Source of the DNA: Rosellinia necatrix
Lineage: Eukaryota; Ascomycota; Sordariomycetes; Xylariales; Xylariaceae
Length of the DNA stretch: 64,000 nt
Assembly (NCBI GenBank): GCA_021209875.1
Contig: JAGYVD010000008.1
Location: 3,409,501 to 3,473,500 of the forward strand
Direction of reading: 5' to 3'
The stretch's first letter is position 1. Each line of letters starts with the position of its first letter. The translations under genes were made by a program, and so were the position numbers. This document shows positions 61,076 through 64,000 of the stretch, piece after piece. The notes under the pieces were generated by a model. The model saw only the letters and a list, made by a program, of their open reading frames with translations, made no database searches and was not told where the DNA came from.

Positions 61076-62487
61076 TCTAGATTGGGCACAATTAATTTGA
61101 CTATCCTCTGTTTTATGCCGTCGCCGCCTGGGCCCTACTACAGCTTGGACTTGTCCACACGAGCGCATCGGTCGTTGGCTGGAAATTGCACGACGTCAGT
61201 CTGTAGGTACAACTCTCCCATGTCTGGCTGGACTCTATTACTTAACTGCGCATGGGAGACTTGATAAGATTTATCGGGATCTCCACTAACGAGACTAGTT
61301 CCCAAGAAAGCTAGTTCAAGAAACTACATGCTACTAGCTACATACAGTAAGTGAGTGTCCACCTTGTGGATGCGTGGCATGCGGAACAGACCGTGACCCT
61401 GCAGTTGGGATAGGTAAAGTATGTACCCAGGTATCAACGATTTGTAAGTGGGACTCCCGCTAGCTTGAGCCATGTGCCCAAGTAGCTTCATAATTCGCCG
61501 GCATGGATCGGAATTGGCGGCTTTGGTGAGTTTATACTGTGACCTGCCACCTGGCAAGGCCATCTATGGTTACCTAAGTAGGTAGATCTCGTGTGGGTGC
61601 ATGGTGACCTCGTGTACGGACTGCCACCTGGCAACAGTGCGCAAGACCACGCAACCACGCAACCACGCAACCATGCAATCATCATCTCGTTTTCGGGTGC
61701 CTGATTTCATGCCGCTAACAGCGCCACGCTGCTGCAGTAATCCCCCCAAACTTAGATGGCCCCCCCCCCTGATATGTAGTCACTACCAAGCACGCTCACC
61801 AATCCACCTCGCCCTCCTCAGACCCTCCTCAGACCCTCCTCAACACCTGCTTCCCAACTGGAATCGCGATCTGGCGACAAACACCATCATTTATCTCCGT
61901 TCATCTTGTTCTTTAGGAGGGTTCTACGGTTCGAAGGCCTTCTCCTCGCCGGTTCACCTCACCTCTCTTTTCTTCTTCTTCTTCTTGTTCGTCTAGCCGT
62001 CTCCCTATCATCTATCGCCCTTCTTCGTTTATCCCTGTCCTTAAGCCTACGTATCTTTTGTCTAACTCCCGACTCGCCTTTCCATTCATCTCGTGTCCCT
62101 GCTCGGCCGTACACCACACGCACTAGAGCATACCTCGCCACTTGCATCTACCCATCGAGTCCTCATCGAGTCCTCATCAAGTACCTCGTCGTGTTACCCA
62201 TCGAGCGATCGTCGAGCGACACCCCCGCGACATCTACACAACTCCCGCATTCTACGGCATCCTCGCCTTCCGAGTCACAATTCATCACCACCATCCGCCC
62301 CTCCTGTGCTGCCGCACTCCGCATTCTGCATTCTGCACTCTGCATTCTGCACTCTGCACTCTGCACTCTGCATTCTGCTTTCCGCTATCCGCATCAGACC
62401 TCATACGTCCAACCTTAACCAACCCTCAAATCCGAATCCTTTGCGCCTTGCGCCTTGCACCACCGCCATCGCAGTATATCAGCCACC
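61076..62487. other. Divergent intergenic region and Bsd2 leader
   Basis: Pyrimidine-rich from about 61900 on, as expected of a long 5' leader of the downstream gene. No open frame with a domain. Confidence 0.5.
62322..62379. repeat. Heptamer tandem repeat in the Bsd2 leader
   Basis: Alternating ATTCTGC and ACTCTGC heptamers, about eight copies, about 110 bp upstream of the start codon. Confidence 0.85.
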
Positions 62488-63637
62488 ATGTCTGGTCGTT
62501 ATGAGCGGGTAAATACCCAGGACGAGGACCCCGACGCCTCGTCCGACCACTCTCCGCCGCGACCACAGAGGTTACCCAACTCCCCGCCTCCGTCGTTCCA
62601 CTCGCGCGCATCCTCTGCCGATAGGAGGCGACAGAACGTCGACTCAGATCTTGCGGACGCCTTTGATACCGATGGCGATGACAGCGACGACGAACCCGAC
62701 GACAGACAACGCCTCGTGCGCGGCAATTCCTTCCCTGTATCTCAATCCACAGCCTCTGCCCCTACCCCGGCCTCTTCCACCCAATCCGAAACCACATCAT
62801 ACGGCTCCGGACAGCCGTCAATACAGCTGCAGTCCCTGGCCGCCGGTCACAGAGCACAACCTGCTTCGAACTCGAGAATTTATGGTGGCGGAATCCAGTC
62901 CGATGGTGTATTTTCTAACATGACGGCGAGACCTGAAAGGGGTGAGAAGATTGTCGAGGAGGCACCTCCGGTACGTTTTTTCCTTTCTCTTTTTTTTTTT
63001 TTATCTCTTGCTTGCTGCGAGCGGAACGGGGGGGCTGACGTTTATTTCGTAGACATACGAGCAAGCCGCTGCTGATGCTGCTCCACCATACTGGGAAACC
63101 ACCATTATGGCACCAGGTTTCGGCGGTCCCGACGATGTTTACATCGACGGCATGCCTGTCGGCTCCGTCTTCAGCTTCTTATGGAACGGCATGATCAGCC
63201 TATCGTTCCAGCCCCTGGTCGGTTTCTTACTTACCTATCTTCTGCACTCGACACACGCAGCCAAGAACGGTTCGCGCGCCGGCCTCGGCATATCGATCAT
63301 TCAATACGGCTTCTACATGAAGGCGACCCCCGACGATGATGGCATGGGCGATGGCACCGGAGACGGATATGCCCAACCCCCTGACCCCAATAGCCATAAT
63401 TTTGACCCCAACGCTGTCGGCACGGGCAATAGCGATGACGGATCAGGGTGGGCTGGCATCGAAAGCGGCGAGTGGATAGCATATCTGTTGATGATTGTGG
63501 GTTGGTTTATTCTCATCCGGGCTGTCAGCGATTATATCCGGGCGCGAAGGCATGAGCAGCTTGTTCTACAGAGCCCTGATAGAGGGCTGGGCATTCCTAT
63601 CATCGCCGAAGGGGAGCGATCCGAGACGGTGGTTTAG
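62488..63637 (+). CDS. Bsd2/NDFIP-like membrane adaptor for Rsp5 ubiquitin ligase
   Basis: Exons 62488-62970 and 63053-63637 (355 aa), intron GTACGT..TAG, 82 nt. The N-terminus (about 1-160) is cytosolic, acidic and Ser-rich, with a DGDDSDDEPDDRQR stretch. The join creates PPTYEQAAADAAPPYWE: a PPxY motif (Pro-Pro-Thr-Tyr), the ligand of WW domains, split exactly between Pro and Thr by the intron. Two close membrane segments follow (VFSFLWNGMISLSFQPLVGF and a second ending ISIIQYGFY), then, after an Asp/Gly-rich loop, a third: WIAYLLMIVGWFILIRAV. This is the topology of yeast Bsd2 and animal NDFIP proteins, which recruit Nedd4/Rsp5 ligases to metal transporters and other cargo in Golgi/endosomes. 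Confidence 0.87.
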
Positions 63638-63656
63638 ACATAACGATGGTCACGAC

Positions 63657-63673
63657 TGCTACTACTACTACTG

Positions 63674-63712
<39 letters not shown>

Positions 63713-63737
63713 TTACTACTACTATTATTCCTACTAA
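63657..63737. repeat. (CTA)n microsatellite after Bsd2
   Basis: About 25 near-perfect CTA triplets starting 20 bp after the stop codon, so in the 3' untranslated region. Confidence 0.9.
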
Positions 63738-64000
63738 CACTATCACATGTGACCATACCATACCATTTCCTACACACAAATGTCGGGGCTTACCCGCGCC
63801 TGCCCGACCTCTCCACGTCTAATATCCCTTTGGCGCGGACCGGAGCTGTCATGATCTTGCCTTGCTATAGCTTGGAGTTGGGGCAGGCATGCATTGCAGC
63901 AATAGATACTAGCTAAATTGGGGAACCTACCACTTTCTAGCCCTCTCCGTACCGCCCTGCCTCTCCGTGATCGATGGTCGAAGCCGCTTGCATAACGATA
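63738..64000. other. Intergenic end of window
   Basis: No gene or repeat recognised. Confidence 0.45.

Overview
This 64 kb window comes from a filamentous ascomycete, most likely a Sordariomycete (Pezizomycotina). Genes carry short (52-170 nt) GT..AG introns with CTRAC-like branch points. There is a fungal alpha-aminoadipate reductase (lysine by the aminoadipate route), a Cbp6-type cytochrome bc1 assembly factor, and an AT-saturated, repeat-induced-point-mutation (RIP)-like retroelement. No tRNA, rRNA or CRISPR array was found. Gene models were spliced by hand; exon coordinates are given in each entry.

Left part, 1-16 kb (gene-sparse, accessory in character): a C-terminal gene fragment, a secreted GH29 alpha-L-fucosidase, a membrane-anchored lipase-like alpha/beta hydrolase, a DJ-1/PfpI protein convergent with a type II haloacid dehalogenase, an HNH-type nuclease-like protein, a C2H2 zinc-finger protein with a Gln-rich octapeptide repeat, and a small orphan two-exon gene.

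Middle, 16.25-24.28 kb: an 8.03 kb LTR retrotransposon reduced to an AT desert. Its two 310 bp LTRs align without gaps at a fixed offset of 7,717 bp. They differ only by C/T and G/A, and mutation stops inside each LTR, so the outer half of each LTR is nearly unmutated. A (CTG)n tract survives inside. The element is followed by a CorA-like membrane protein and a 1,062-residue protein that fuses a kinase-like domain to a vWA domain, then a duplicated gene relic at about 32 kb.

Right part, 33-64 kb (conserved housekeeping block): a GGA-type clathrin adaptor, mitochondrial IF-2, a two-TM conserved protein, a PDAP1/PP28 homologue with an apparent 1-nt frame problem, Lys2, mitochondrial acyl carrier protein, the complex I 23-kDa (NDUFS8) subunit, protein-L-isoaspartate methyltransferase, an unrecognised two-exon gene, a mitochondrial citrate carrier, a Cbp6/UQCC2-like factor and a Bsd2/NDFIP-like membrane adaptor. 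Five of these act in mitochondria. Acyl carrier protein and NDUFS8, both complex I components, are adjacent and on the same strand.

Intergenic DNA is peppered with a short palindromic CCTAGGTA/GGTACC motif and with microsatellites, several of them in 5' leaders or introns.
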